Shown here piece by piece: positions 17,505-27,383 of a stretch of DNA of 64,000 nucleotides. Source of the DNA: Phytohalomonas tamaricis (GTDB lineage: Bacteria > Pseudomonadota > Gammaproteobacteria > Pseudomonadales > Halomonadaceae); the NCBI RefSeq assembly GCF_003012345.1, contig NZ_PVRV01000024.1, forward strand, positions 186,001 through 250,000, read 5' to 3'. Under the pieces are notes generated by a model, which worked only from the letters and a program-made list of their open reading frames with translations, did no database searches and had not been told where the DNA came from. Within the stretch, counting starts at the first letter, position 1. Every line of letters starts with the position of its first letter. The position numbers and the translations under genes were made by a program.

Positions 17505-19925
17505 TTAGCCGAATACTACTTTGGCAACATCCTTGTAGACCTTGGCAAAGTGCACCGTGACGCCCTCCTTGAGATAGTCCGGCAGCTCATCGAAATCTCG
17601 CTTGTTGGCCTCGGGCAGTACCAGTTCGAAAATGTCGCTTCTGCGCGCCGCGATCACCTTTTCACGAATGCCGCCCACCGGCAACACCTGCCCGGTCAGC
17701 GTGATCTCGCCGGTCATCGCCAAGGGTCGTGCAATCTTCTGGTTACGCGCCAACGACAACAGCGCAGTAGTCATCGTCACCCCGGCTGATGGGCCATCCT
17801 TGGGCGTAGCCCCTTCTGGCACATGCAAGTGAATGAAGGCTTCATCGAAATGCCCCGTCTTGACACCAAACTCCTTGAGATGGCCGATGGTATAGCTATA
17901 GGCAATATTGGCCGACTCCTGCATCACATCACCGAGCTTGCCGGTCAATTTGAGCCCCCGCTGCAGGCTATGCACCTGGGTTGCCTCGATCGGCAGCGTT
18001 GCGCCACCCATTGACGTCCAGGCCAGGCCGGTCACCACACCAACGCCACTCAGTACTTTTTCCTTGCGGAAAATCGGCGCGCCAAGGAATTCTTCAAGAT
18101 TCTTGACCGAGACCTTGACGCTTTCCTGCTCGCCCTCAAGCAGCTTGACCGCCGCCTTGCGCACGATGCGGTGCAGCTGCTTTTCGAGCTGACGCACGCC
18201 CGATTCACGCGCGTAGCCTTCGATCACCTGGCGCAGCGCTGTATCGGTCAAATTGATACGTTTCTTGGGAATATTGTCGCGCTCAAGCAACCGCGGCCAG
18301 AGATGATGCTTGGCAATCGCCATTTTTTCCTCAGCGATATAGCCCGACAGACGGATCGTCTCCATGCGGTCGAGCAGCGGTCCCGGAATGGTATCAAGTT
18401 GGTTGGCCGTACATACGAACAGTACTTTCGACAGATCAAGACGCACGTCAAGATAATGATCGAGAAAATCGACGTTCTGCTCAGGATCGAGCACTTCAAG
18501 CAGCGCCGAGGCCGGATCCCCCTGGAATGACTGGCCGAGCTTGTCGATCTCATCAAGCATGATCACCGGATTCTCAACCTCGACCTCGCGCATCGCCTGG
18601 ACCAGCTTGCCCGGCATGGCACCGACATAGGTGCGCCGGTGGCCCTTGATCTCGGCTTCATCGCGCATCCCGCCCACCGAGAAGCGATAGAACTTGCGGC
18701 CCAACGTTTCAGCAATCGAGCGTCCCACCGACGTCTTGCCGACCCCGGGCGGACCAACCAGCAGCACGATCGAGCCACCAACATCGCCCTTGAAAGTACC
18801 CTCAGCGAGAAACTCGATGATGCGATCCTTAACGTCCTGTAGACCATCATGATCACGGTCGAGCACTTTCCGCGCATGGGCTAGATCAAGCTTGTCCTTG
18901 GAAGTGATCCCCCACGGCAGTGAGGTCAACCAGTCGAGATAGTTACGCGTAGTGCCGTATTCCGGTGATCCGGTTTCGAGCACCGATAACTTGGCCAGCT
19001 CATCATCGATCCGCGACTTGGCACGCTCGGGCACGGTTAGGCCCTCTAAGCGCTTTTTGAATGTATCGACATCATTTTCGCGATCATCCTTGGAGATGCC
19101 CAGCTCCTTCTGGATGATCTTTAGCTGTTCACGCAGGAAAAACTCGCGTTGACGCTCCTGCATCTGTGCGTTGACCTGCTGAGAAATCTCGCTTTGCAAC
19201 TGGGCGACTTCGATTTCCTTGCGCAGCAGTGGCAACACGCCTTGCATACGCTCCAGCACAGGCAAGGTTTCAAGCACCGCCTGTAGCTCCGGGCCCTTGG
19301 CTGAGGTAATTGCGGCAGCGAAATCGGTCAGTGGCCCCGGCTCGTTGGGACTGAAGCGATTGAGATAATGCTTCAGCTCTTCGCCGTAAAGCGGATTGAT
19401 CGGCAAAAGCTCCTTGATGCCGTTGATTACCGCCATCGCATAGGCACGCGTCTCGTCATTGTCCTTATCGACCGGCTCGTGAGGATAGCTGACCTCAACC
19501 AGGTAGGGTGGCTTACGCGATAACCAGCGCGTCACCTTGAAACGACGCAGGCCTTGAGCAATAAACTGGATCTGCTCCTTGTCACCTTCTGCGCGGTGGA
19601 CCTTGACTGCCGTACCAATCGTCGGAAACTGATCCTCAGAGAGCGGGTCGTCATTCACGTCACCTACAAAGGCAAGCCCAACGGTATGATGCGGTGTATT
19701 CGCTACCCGCTCCATGGTCTCGTTCCAGCGCGGGCGATTAATTACCAGCGGCTGCACCTGAGCAGGAAAGAAAGGACGGTTATTTATCGGCAGAAGATAG
19801 ATACGCTCAGGCAGATAATCACGCGTCGGCACGACGGCATGGCCGGTAATCTGCTGATCATCTTGGTCTTGCTGACCGGCATCGAGATCGGAAAGAACAT
19901 CGGCCTGATCGTCACGTTCAGTCAT
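17505..19925 (-). CDS. Lon-family ATP-dependent protease, AsrA-like
   Basis: 806 residues. Order: LAN substrate-binding domain (RIYLLPINNRPFFPAQVQPL near residue 42), coiled helical region, AAA+ module with Walker A GPPGVGKTS and Walker B VIMLDEIDK, and C-terminal serine-lysine protease with PKDGPSAGV (catalytic serine) and GGIREKVIAA (catalytic lysine). The N-terminal consensus INNRPFFPAQ is that of the second Lon of pseudomonads (AsrA, PA0779 type), not of the main Lon next to clpX and hupB. AsrA is linked to aminoglycoside-induced stress tolerance in P. aeruginosa. ATG 19925 follows AAGGTGAC; the first 30 residues are acidic and Q-rich. Confidence 0.9.
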   Translation of the reverse strand: MTERDDQADVLSDLDAGQQDQDDQQITGHAVVPTRDYLPERIYLLPINNRPFFPAQVQPLVINRPRWNETMERVANTPHHTVGLAFVGDVNDDPLSEDQFPTIGTAVKVHRAEGDKEQIQFIAQGLRRFKVTRWLSRKPPYLVEVSYPHEPVDKDNDETRAYAMAVINGIKELLPINPLYGEELKHYLNRFSPNEPGPLTDFAAAITSAKGPELQAVLETLPVLERMQGVLPLLRKEIEVAQLQSEISQQVNAQMQERQREFFLREQLKIIQKELGISKDDRENDVDTFKKRLEGLTVPERAKSRIDDELAKLSVLETGSPEYGTTRNYLDWLTSLPWGITSKDKLDLAHARKVLDRDHDGLQDVKDRIIEFLAEGTFKGDVGGSIVLLVGPPGVGKTSVGRSIAETLGRKFYRFSVGGMRDEAEIKGHRRTYVGAMPGKLVQAMREVEVENPVIMLDEIDKLGQSFQGDPASALLEVLDPEQNVDFLDHYLDVRLDLSKVLFVCTANQLDTIPGPLLDRMETIRLSGYIAEEKMAIAKHHLWPRLLERDNIPKKRINLTDTALRQVIEGYARESGVRQLEKQLHRIVRKAAVKLLEGEQESVKVSVKNLEEFLGAPIFRKEKVLSGVGVVTGLAWTSMGGATLPIEATQVHSLQRGLKLTGKLGDVMQESANIAYSYTIGHLKEFGVKTGHFDEAFIHLHVPEGATPKDGPSAGVTMTTALLSLARNQKIARPLAMTGEITLTGQVLPVGGIREKVIAARRSDIFELVLPEANKRDFDELPDYLKEGVTVHFAKVYKDVAKVVFG

Positions 19926-20079
19926 TCTGTCACCTTGATCTAGTGGGCCTGTAAGCCATTTGCCTAAGCTATGCGGGCACATAGGCTGATTATCAAGAGT
20001 TTAGAGATGAATGGTTGTCTTGAGGGATGGCCGAAGCAGTCACCCGCCCGGCTTAAACATGCAGGATAAGGCAAAACCG

Positions 20080-20118
20080 AACATGCTGTCCGCCCTTGTA
20101 AAGGGGCGACAGCATGTT
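20080..20118 (-). terminator. Probable terminator of the YdgA-like gene
   Basis: ACATGCTGT (20081-20089) pairs with ACAGCATGT (20109-20117). Further inner pairing CCC/GGG is interrupted by a small internal loop. GGTTTTGCC follows on the minus strand. Ten bases past the stop of the gene at 20128. Confidence 0.6.
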
Positions 20119-20127
20119 GCAGCGCGG

Positions 20128-21399
20128 TCAATCGAGATTGTACCAGGGCTGCTGATTGATACTGAGCGTGCTGTCATCAAAGGTAATGTTAAGGGTGCTC
20201 TGATCGGGCGCGACCCCTGCAATCAATGCCAACAGTGGCGGCGTATTGGATAGGGTGAAATCGCCATGCAAGCGGTTATAGAAACTCTGCTGCCCCTGCT
20301 TTTCACGCAGATCATCAATATGCATCTGGTCTATATGAGTGCCATCGAGGACCATGCTGCCTTCAAGCTGCATCGTTTGTTCGAGCATCGGGCTTTCAAG
20401 TTGTAGCTGGTCGATGGTCAAGCGCGGCGACTGTTTGAACATCGCAAAGAAAGACTCCTCAAGAGGCGCGATCATATCCAGCCAGTCCTCTTGGGAATCC
20501 GGCGTCGCTTGTGGCGCTTGAGCGGCAAAGCGATCCTGTAGACCATTGAAGAATCGGGAAGCCGCTTCACCATTAATGCGATCGAGGCTGGCCGACATCG
20601 TTGCACTGCCTAGCCGCTGCTGAGAAACACTCGCCCCGCCAATCATTAGATGCATCAGGTAGCGTAACTCCTTGCTCTCCAGACTCGTCTGCCCAGTGTA
20701 ATGAATATCGGTAAGGGCGATCGGCAGCGCATTACGTCGATGGATGCTGAGACTGGCAAGGTTGAGTTCATCGCGCTGACCGAAATCATGCTCCTGACTA
20801 CTGTAATGCGTAGAAAAAGAAAGCGGCCCCAGCATGATCTTGTCATCGGTATTTTGATAGGCAAATGCCTCAAGCGTGCCATTCAAAGTCATATCACCGG
20901 GCTGACCACTAAAATGAAGAAGGCCACCGTGCAGTGTCACAGTGTGGTCAGGATTATCAAGATCTATAGCGGGCAACGTAAGCGTCAGATCTCCTGTCCC
21001 CTCAAGGTTGGCAATCTTGGCATCTAAGTCAATCGACTTGCCAGGGGAGAGATAATCGTTGAACAGGTACTTCCCCTGCGGGTCGGTCTGTATATCGATG
21101 CTGCCGTCAAAGTCAGTAGACAAAATACCGTGCCTGGCGCGAAAAGGCAGCTCAATCTGTACGGGGCGTTGATCGATGGCAACATTATTCAACCCAATTA
21201 ATAGCGTGCCCTCGGTATGGAAAAACCCTCGTGAAATGCCCCGTTGTTCTACCGTCAGGTCAGACGACGCGTTGAGCTGTGCGACGGTGCGTGCCATTTG
21301 TTCAGCAAACACATGCCGGCTATAGGCCACTCCGCCTAAATACCCCGCACCCAAGATGACCATCACAACAACGAACATGACGACAAGCTTCTTCTTCAT
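20128..21399 (-). CDS. YdgA / DUF945 family protein
   Basis: 423 residues. One N-terminal membrane anchor (KKKLVVMFVVVMVILGAGYL) is followed by a long beta-rich periplasmic domain with the family look: GISRGFFHTEGTLLI, then repeated D-L-T-L-type strands. Members are inner-membrane proteins facing the periplasm with no settled function; they resemble AsmA-like transport folds in their beta architecture. ATG 21399 follows AGGGGAAGGG; the seven codons upstream are discarded. It is flanked by its own terminator and about 180 bp to pgpA, so it is monocistronic. Confidence 0.8.
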   Translation of the reverse strand: MKKKLVVMFVVVMVILGAGYLGGVAYSRHVFAEQMARTVAQLNASSDLTVEQRGISRGFFHTEGTLLIGLNNVAIDQRPVQIELPFRARHGILSTDFDGSIDIQTDPQGKYLFNDYLSPGKSIDLDAKIANLEGTGDLTLTLPAIDLDNPDHTVTLHGGLLHFSGQPGDMTLNGTLEAFAYQNTDDKIMLGPLSFSTHYSSQEHDFGQRDELNLASLSIHRRNALPIALTDIHYTGQTSLESKELRYLMHLMIGGASVSQQRLGSATMSASLDRINGEAASRFFNGLQDRFAAQAPQATPDSQEDWLDMIAPLEESFFAMFKQSPRLTIDQLQLESPMLEQTMQLEGSMVLDGTHIDQMHIDDLREKQGQQSFYNRLHGDFTLSNTPPLLALIAGVAPDQSTLNITFDDSTLSINQQPWYNLD

Positions 21400-21576
21400 A
21401 CCCTTCCCCTGATCATGCAAACAAACGCATCCGCTGCGCTGCTGTTCTTTATGTCGCGTATTACTGCTTATCCATCCTTTTTGACTGCACTATCTCGTTA
21501 TCATCAGCGGGTCCGGAGCGCCAGAAAAACATTTTAATACTTGATTTAAAGCGTCTCAGCCTATAGGCCATGCCAT

Positions 21577-22050
21577 TCAGTGCAGCCAGAACCAGAGATG
21601 CATGGTGCTCCAGGCATAAATACCGGCAAGGATATCATCAAGCATAATCCCAAGGCCGCCCGCGACGCGCCGGTCAACGGTACGTACCGGCCAAGGTTTG
21701 ATAACGTCGAAGATACGGAAGACGATGAATCCCCACAGGGCAGCCTGCCAGGAAAAAGGAACGGCTGCCATGGTCAGCCAATACCCAACGAACTCATCCC
21801 AGACAATACCCGAATGATCATGCACGCCCATGTCACGTGAGGTCTTGCCACACACCCAGAACCCTAACAGGGTCGCCACACCGACGACCGCCATGTACAT
21901 GCCAAGCGAGAGATGAGACATCAACCAGTAAAAAGGAATGGCGGCCAGCGTACCGAAGGTCCCCGGCGCAAAGGGCGCTGCACCACTGCCCAAGCCAAAC
22001 GCTAGAAAGTGTGTCGGATTGCGCCATACGCTGGCAGGAGCACGGTTCAT
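21577..22050 (-). CDS. pgpA: Phosphatidylglycerophosphatase A
   Basis: Removes phosphate from phosphatidylglycerol phosphate in the inner membrane to make phosphatidylglycerol. 157 residues with the family signature GLGSGAAPFAPGTFGTLAA at the N-terminus, membrane segments, and RIFDVIKPWPV plus GGLGIMLDDILAG toward the end. ATG 22050 overlaps the thiL stop by ATGA, so it is translationally coupled and last in the nrdR-rib-nusB-thiL operon. The longer open frame (to 22155) overlaps thiL and is rejected. Confidence 0.93.
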   Translation of the reverse strand: MNRAPASVWRNPTHFLAFGLGSGAAPFAPGTFGTLAAIPFYWLMSHLSLGMYMAVVGVATLLGFWVCGKTSRDMGVHDHSGIVWDEFVGYWLTMAAVPFSWQAALWGFIVFRIFDVIKPWPVRTVDRRVAGGLGIMLDDILAGIYAWSTMHLWFWLH

Positions 22051-23027
22051 CGCGACTCTCCATAAAAGTGCTGCCAGCCGTGCTGTATCGTGTCGATGCC
22101 ATGAACTCCTGGGGCCTGGCACATCCGCCCGATGACACTCAGCGTCAGTCCACATGCGGCCAGCTTTGCTCGGGCTGCGCTGAGACTGGACTCAGGCAGG
22201 GTAAACAGGAGCTCATAGTCATCACCGCCATTAAGAGCGGCATCGAATGCCTGGTCACCCAGCACTTTTTCAAGCCCTGAAGCCACTGGGATATGAGCAG
22301 CTTCAAGCCGAGCGCCGAGACCGGAAGCCTGGCATAGATGAGCCAGGTCACCCAGCAAACCATCGGAAATATCGAGTCCGGCACTGGCTAGACCACGCAG
22401 AGCGCGTCCAGCCTCCAGGCGTGGCCATGGCTTTAGATAAGCGTGAAGATGCGCATCGTTCATATCACGTACACCGTTACGCCAGGCGATCAACCCCGCA
22501 TGGGCGCCGCCCAGCGGCCCCGTCACCGCAATCATGTCATCGACCCTGGCACCAGTGCGGGTAATGGCCTCATTGGCAGGCACCTCGCCATGCACGGTAA
22601 TCGTCATTGCCAACTGGCCGCGAGTAATATCGCCCCCGACCAGCGTGATACCGCAGGCATCTGCCAGAGTATGCATACCGCGTGCAAAGGCTTCCAGCCA
22701 ATCAGGATCAATATCCGGCAAGGTTAAGGCCAGCACATACCAACGTGGCGTCGCCCCCATTGCTGCCAGGTCGCTAAGATTAACCGCCAGTGCGCGATGC
22801 CCAATGGCCGCGGGCGGTGCATCTTCAGGAAAATGAACGCCCGCCACTGAAGTATCAACGCTGACGGCCAACTGATGCCCTGGGGTGGGTATCAGCAGCG
22901 CACAGTCATCGCCCTGTGCAAGGGCGACACCGGCACGCTCATCCGCCATGCCATATCCATCGTCACGACGCTGGCCGTGACGAGAATGGATGAAGTAGCG
23001 CTTGATAAGATCGAATTCGCCGAGCAT
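22047..23027 (-). CDS. thiL: Thiamine-monophosphate kinase
   Basis: Phosphorylates thiamine monophosphate to the active diphosphate cofactor. 326 residues: N-terminal GEFDLIKRYF, then GDDCALL and DTSVAGVHFP (metal and nucleotide binding), VNLSDLAAMGA, GGDITRG and a C-terminal NGGDDYELLF. All are diagnostic of the PurM-like kinase family. It lies 12 bp after nusB; the ribosome site is weak, so coupling is plausible. Confidence 0.95.
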   Translation of the reverse strand: MLGEFDLIKRYFIHSRHGQRRDDGYGMADERAGVALAQGDDCALLIPTPGHQLAVSVDTSVAGVHFPEDAPPAAIGHRALAVNLSDLAAMGATPRWYVLALTLPDIDPDWLEAFARGMHTLADACGITLVGGDITRGQLAMTITVHGEVPANEAITRTGARVDDMIAVTGPLGGAHAGLIAWRNGVRDMNDAHLHAYLKPWPRLEAGRALRGLASAGLDISDGLLGDLAHLCQASGLGARLEAAHIPVASGLEKVLGDQAFDAALNGGDDYELLFTLPESSLSAARAKLAACGLTLSVIGRMCQAPGVHGIDTIQHGWQHFYGESR

Positions 23028-23039
23028 GTCAGCCAGACA

Positions 23040-23540
23040 TCAGCGCCTGCGAGCGCTGACCTCGGCACTGCGCAAGCGGTTGGCCAGCTTGTCGAGAATG
23101 CCGTTGATGTATTTGTGTCCATCGGTGGCGCCGAAGGATTTAGCCAGTTCAACGCCTTCGTTGATTACCACGCGATAAGGTACCTCCATGCGCTTGGCAA
23201 GCTCATAGGCGCCCAGGCGCAGGATAGCCAGCTCAATCTGATCGAGCTCGGTCAGCTTGCGATCCAGCAATGGCGTGATGTAGTCATCAAGCTCGCCACG
23301 ATAGCGCGGCACATTGTGCAGTAGTTCATGAAACAGGGCGAGATCGGCCATTTGCATGACCTTGACCCAATTCTCATGATCGGCCAGATCATCATCAGCG
23401 GTTTGACTACGGAATTCGGCCTCCAACTGGGTCAACGGCTTGCCTGTCATCTGCCACTGATAAAGCCCTTGCACGGCAAGCTCGCGCGCGGCATGGCGAG
23501 CCAGCTGCGACTTGGACGGCGCACGCCGAGGTGCATTCAC
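23040..23540 (-). CDS. nusB: Transcription antitermination factor NusB
   Basis: 166 residues, slightly longer than E. coli NusB (139) because of a basic N-terminal tail ([12 protein letters not shown]). The core is typical: [70 protein letters not shown]. It binds boxA RNA with NusE for rRNA antitermination. The start is GTG 23540, overlapping the ribH stop (GTGA) behind GGAGGAGG. Confidence 0.95.
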   Translation of the reverse strand: MNAPRRAPSKSQLARHAARELAVQGLYQWQMTGKPLTQLEAEFRSQTADDDLADHENWVKVMQMADLALFHELLHNVPRYRGELDDYITPLLDRKLTELDQIELAILRLGAYELAKRMEVPYRVVINEGVELAKSFGATDGHKYINGILDKLANRLRSAEVSARRR

Positions 23541-24022
23541 GACTCACCTCCTCCGAATTGACGCAACAGTGACACCATTTCCATCGCCGCCATCGCTGCC
23601 TCTGTACCCTTGTTGCCCGCCTTGGTGCCGGCACGCTCGATTGCCTGCTCGATGGTGTTGACCGTCAACACGCCATTGGCAATCGGCGTATCGAATTCGA
23701 GTTGCAGGCTCGCCATGGCACTGTTGCACTGGCCAGCAACATATTCGAAATGCGGCGTACCGCCGCGGATGACAGCACCGAGCGCAATAACCGCATCGGG
23801 CTTGAGCACTTTAAGGGCGCGCTTGATCGCAAGCGGCAACTCCCAGGCGCCTGGAACATGGATCAGATCAATGTTTTCTTCATCCACACCATGGCGAACC
23901 AGACTATCGATTGCGCCCTCGACGAGCGAATCCACGACATGATGATTGAAACGGCCTACGACGATGACATAGCGACCGTCCACTTCGGTATAGCGGCCTT
24001 CCACTTGAGCAATCGGTTGCAT
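23537..24022 (-). CDS. ribH: 6,7-dimethyl-8-ribityllumazine synthase
   Basis: Condenses 3,4-dihydroxybutanone 4-phosphate with the ribitylaminouracil, the penultimate step of riboflavin synthesis, as an icosahedral or smaller cage. 161 residues. Motifs: [43 protein letters not shown] and the phosphate-binding [22 protein letters not shown] 24022 is used; the frame extends 20 codons more but without family similarity. Coupled to nusB and 67 bp downstream of ribBX. Confidence 0.95.
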   Translation of the reverse strand: MQPIAQVEGRYTEVDGRYVIVVGRFNHHVVDSLVEGAIDSLVRHGVDEENIDLIHVPGAWELPLAIKRALKVLKPDAVIALGAVIRGGTPHFEYVAGQCNSAMASLQLEFDTPIANGVLTVNTIEQAIERAGTKAGNKGTEAAMAAMEMVSLLRQFGGGES

Positions 24023-24089
24023 AACCTCAACTTCCTCTACGCCTGGACGCGGATGCAACGCATCCAGGCCAATGACAGACAAAAGGGGC

Positions 24090-25232
24090 TCATTCTAGCG
24101 GTTGTTCAGCCTCAGCGATATCTCCGCCGAGCTGTTCAACCACTTCCAGATCGAAACCGGATAACGCCGAGAACCTCCACGGTGAACTCAGCAGACGCAT
24201 CTTGCCGACACCAAGATTGCGCAGAATCTGAGCGCCGGTGCCAACCGTCAGGTAGCTGCCAGCGCCATCGGTCGCCGGGTTGCGCGCAGAGCGCGTACGC
24301 TCGAAAAAGGTGTCGAGCTGATCCTTTAGATCTCGAGCGGGGCGGCCGTCATCAAGCAATACCAACACACCCGAATCTGCAGCAGCAATTTCTCGGATGG
24401 CATCTTGAGCAGTCCAGCTGTGGCTGCCTTCCTTTTTAAGCGTCAGCAAATCGCGCAGCGGGTCGGCAATATGCACACGCACCGTGGTAGGCACATCGGC
24501 ACGGAACGATCCCTTGGTCAGGGCGAGATGATGTGCGCCTTGAATACGATCATAAAAGCAATGCAGCGTGAAGGCGCCGTAGGCCGTTTCAACAGCCTGC
24601 GTCTCGACGCGCTCGACAGTATGTTCATTATGAATGCGGTAATGAATCAGGTCGGCAATGGTGCCGATCTTGATATCGTGCTGTTCAGCAAATCGTTCGA
24701 GTTCCTCTCGACGCGCCATGCTTCCATCTTCATTCATGATCTCACAGATCACGCCTGCCGGCTCGAATCCCGCCATTGCCGCCAGATCGCACGCCGCCTC
24801 GGTATGCCCGGCACGGCGCAATACACCGCCGGGCTCAGCCATCAATGGAAAGATGTGGCCAGGCTGAACGATATCGCGAGCGCTTGCTCCGCGGGCAGCC
24901 GCAGCACGTACGGTACGCGCCCGATCAGCGGCGGAAATTCCTGTACTGACCCCCGTGGCTGCCTCGATCGATACGGTGAACTTGGTACCGAACCCCGACC
25001 CATTGGCATGCACCATCAACGGCAGGCCGAGCTGTTCGCAGCGCTCTCGTGTCATCGGCAAGCAGATCAATCCGCAGGCATAACGGGCCATGAAATTGAT
25101 ATGCGCGGCTTCCACACACTCAGCAGCCATGATGATGTCGCCTTCATTCTCGCGATCCTCATCATCCATGAGAATCACCATCTTGCCCTGCCGGATATCT
25201 TCGACCAGGTCTTGGATCGGGGATAGCGCCAT
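24090..25232 (-). CDS. ribBX: 3,4-dihydroxy-2-butanone-4-phosphate synthase with degenerate GTP cyclohydrolase II domain (RibBX type)
   Basis: 380 residues. The N-terminal RibB domain is intact: [32 protein letters not shown] and the [18 protein letters not shown] strand. The C-terminal half has the length of RibA but lacks the C-x(10)-C-x-C zinc motif; the equivalent stretch reads [19 protein letters not shown] cyclohydrolase II activity is therefore not expected. This matches the proteobacterial RibBX variant known from Shewanella and Vibrio, in which a separate ribA is needed. ATG 25232 is chosen; the frame runs on to 25346 but that part holds a hairpin and no similarity. No FMN riboswitch was recognised upstream. 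Confidence 0.92.
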   Translation of the reverse strand: MALSPIQDLVEDIRQGKMVILMDDEDRENEGDIIMAAECVEAAHINFMARYACGLICLPMTRERCEQLGLPLMVHANGSGFGTKFTVSIEAATGVSTGISAADRARTVRAAAARGASARDIVQPGHIFPLMAEPGGVLRRAGHTEAACDLAAMAGFEPAGVICEIMNEDGSMARREELERFAEQHDIKIGTIADLIHYRIHNEHTVERVETQAVETAYGAFTLHCFYDRIQGAHHLALTKGSFRADVPTTVRVHIADPLRDLLTLKKEGSHSWTAQDAIREIAAADSGVLVLLDDGRPARDLKDQLDTFFERTRSARNPATDGAGSYLTVGTGAQILRNLGVGKMRLLSSPWRFSALSGFDLEVVEQLGGDIAEAEQPLE

Positions 25233-25280
25233 GGGTGCTCTTAATCCTTGCAAGTTATGCATTATCAAGTTCGCTCTACA

Positions 25281-25303
25281 GGCCCCTACCCACAGGTAGG
25301 GCC
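25281..25303. other. Strong stem-loop in the ribBX leader
   Basis: On the minus strand GGCCCTACC (25303-25295), loop TGTG, then GGTAGGGGCC with one bulged G. It lies about 50 bases upstream of the ribBX start. It could affect translation or be the remnant of an attenuator; there is no U-tract. Confidence 0.45.
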
Positions 25304-25424
25304 ATGCCATGTCAGCGAACACCAGACCGCTGAAAACGACCTTCAATCAGCCAACGGGCGCCCAGATTACTCCTACGTAACGACAGGTGCTACCTGATCG
25401 CGCTCGCATTGAGCCTTCTTCAGC

Positions 25425-26549
25425 TTATATAGGACGGGCAATGATCCGCCAGTCTTTACCCACTGCACGGATATCATCAATGTCCAGACGCCGCTGCTGT
25501 GTCATAGACGTCATACCCGATAATGCAAATAGCGGCCGTGCCTGTCCGCCAAGTAACGCCGGGGCCATGAACAGATGCATTTCGTCGATAAGTTCAGCAT
25601 CAAGCATCGCGCCAGCCAATGTAGCGCCAGTCTCAAGCAGCACCTCGTTACACCCTTCGTGCTGTGCGAGATGGCTCATCAGTGCGGCGAGATCGACCCG
25701 CTCGCCCGTCTCATCTGGCAACTCAATCACCTCAGCGCCAGCATTCAACAGACGTTCTCTACGCTCGTTATTCCCCTGCTGCGCCGTCGCGATCAATGTG
25801 CGGCCTGGCTGCGTCAGACAATTCGCCGCCAGCGGCATACGCAGGCGCGAGTCGACCACGACGCGCAGCGGCTGACGCATGGCTATAGTCTCGGCATCGG
25901 CACATCCGAGTTGCTCGGCACGTACCGTCAATCGGCTATCATCATAGAGAATCGAGTCTATGCCGGTCATAACGGCGCTTGAACGTGCTCGCAGCCGCTG
26001 TACCTCGCGGCGCGCCTCAGCGCCCGTGATCCATTGCGACTCACCACTTGCCATGGCCGTACGCCCATCGAGACTCATTGCCATCTTGAGCCTGACATAA
26101 GGGCGACCGCGAGCCATACGTGAAATAAAGCCGGGATTGAGTTGGCGCGCTTCATGCTCCAGCAAGCCATACTCGACCGCCACGCCAGCCTCTTCAAGAA
26201 TCGCGAATCCACGACCGGCCACCAGCGGATTGGGGTCTTTCATTGCCGCGACAACCCGCACGATACCGGCTTCGGCCAGTGCCAGGGCGCAAGGACCGGT
26301 ACGACCGTAATGCGCGCACGGCTCAAGCGTGACATAAGCCGTTGCCCCACGTGCTTGCTCGCCTGCCGCATTCAACGCGTGGATTTCAGCATGCGGCTCA
26401 CCGGTGCGTAAGTGATACCCTTCCCCCACAATGTGGGCATCCTTGACGATGACACAACCCACTCGGGGATTGGGATCAGTGGTAAAAAGACCTCGCCGTG
26501 CCAGTTCAAGCGCACGCGCCATGTAGCGCTCCGGAACGGAACTAATCAT
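25425..26549 (-). CDS. ribD: Bifunctional riboflavin deaminase-reductase
   Basis: 374 residues. N-terminal cytidine-deaminase-like domain with zinc ligands in GEPHAEIHAL and EPCAHYGRTGPC. C-terminal DHFR-like reductase from about residue 150 (RPYVRLKMAMSLDGRTAMASG, ITGAEARREVQRLRA). Together they carry out steps two and three of riboflavin synthesis. ATG 26549 follows AGGAGAGAGCC. It lies 65 bp after nrdR, the usual arrangement. Confidence 0.95.
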   Translation of the reverse strand: MISSVPERYMARALELARRGLFTTDPNPRVGCVIVKDAHIVGEGYHLRTGEPHAEIHALNAAGEQARGATAYVTLEPCAHYGRTGPCALALAEAGIVRVVAAMKDPNPLVAGRGFAILEEAGVAVEYGLLEHEARQLNPGFISRMARGRPYVRLKMAMSLDGRTAMASGESQWITGAEARREVQRLRARSSAVMTGIDSILYDDSRLTVRAEQLGCADAETIAMRQPLRVVVDSRLRMPLAANCLTQPGRTLIATAQQGNNERRERLLNAGAEVIELPDETGERVDLAALMSHLAQHEGCNEVLLETGATLAGAMLDAELIDEMHLFMAPALLGGQARPLFALSGMTSMTQQRRLDIDDIRAVGKDWRIIARPI

Positions 26550-26614
26550 AGGCTCTCTCCTGTGGTGAACGATCTGTCTGAAAAAGCCTGCACGTCCCTA
26601 TCTTTGGCTCGAGC

Positions 26615-27103
26615 CTAGCGCTTGTCGCTCTCATCCGTGGGTGAAAATTTTGGCTCCTGAGCAAGCCTGTCGATCTCGGCACGGAATTCATCGAGATCCT
26701 GAAAACGACGATAGACCGAGGCAAAACGGATATAGGCGACCTGATCGAGACGCTTCAATTGCTGCATGACCGCCTCCCCGATCTGGCGAGCATTGACTTC
26801 ACGTTCACCCTTGGCCCGCAAGTGTTGGCGAATACGTTCAATGGCGGCTTCTATACTTTCCGCACTGACGGGGCGCTTTTCAAGCGCACGCAGCATTCCG
26901 GCACGCAGCTTCTGCGCATCAAACGTCTCACGTGAGCCATCGGCCTTGATGACACGAGGCATGACCAGTTCGGCTGTTTCGTAGGTGGTAAAGCGTTCAC
27001 CGCATGTGAGGCATTGGCGTCGTCTGCGCACCTGATCGCCTTCGGCAACCAGTCTGGAATCGGTCACCTTGGTTTCATAAGTACCACAAAAAGGACAGTG
27101 CAT
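26615..27103 (-). CDS. nrdR: Ribonucleotide reductase regulator NrdR
   Basis: 162 residues. N-terminal zinc ribbon [13 protein letters not shown]...[12 protein letters not shown] and an ATP-cone ([29 protein letters not shown]). It senses ATP and dATP and represses nrd operons through paired NrdR boxes. It is first in the operon nrdR-ribD-ribBX-ribH-nusB-thiL-pgpA, an order common in gammaproteobacteria. No NrdR box was recognised in the 280 bp upstream. Confidence 0.96.
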   Translation of the reverse strand: MHCPFCGTYETKVTDSRLVAEGDQVRRRRQCLTCGERFTTYETAELVMPRVIKADGSRETFDAQKLRAGMLRALEKRPVSAESIEAAIERIRQHLRAKGEREVNARQIGEAVMQQLKRLDQVAYIRFASVYRRFQDLDEFRAEIDRLAQEPKFSPTDESDKR

Positions 27104-27383
27104 CGGGCGTTATCCGACGTAAACAATCGTGATGCATGCGGCGTAACGTCACGCCACACGCCCCTACAAATCACAGCATAATGTCAAAACATTGTAACCG
27201 CTCCGTCAGGTGGCGGAAATGCGCTTGTCGTAGCCCGTGGTGGCGTTTAGCCTTCAAACCACTTAAAGACATCATGCTGCGTAAGCAGTGCATCGTAGCC
27301 TAACGAGTACTGCCTATACTTTGCTTGCATGAACAAGTGAGGGGTGTGACCGCTTTCGATTTATCAACAGAGGAAATCAACTC

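Noticed and set aside
24405-25226. 273-codon plus-strand open frame
   Set aside because: Antisense to ribBX, which has clear motifs; a composition shadow.
25233-25424. FMN riboswitch expected upstream of a ribB-type gene
   Set aside because: I see a strong stem-loop but not the conserved FMN-aptamer blocks.
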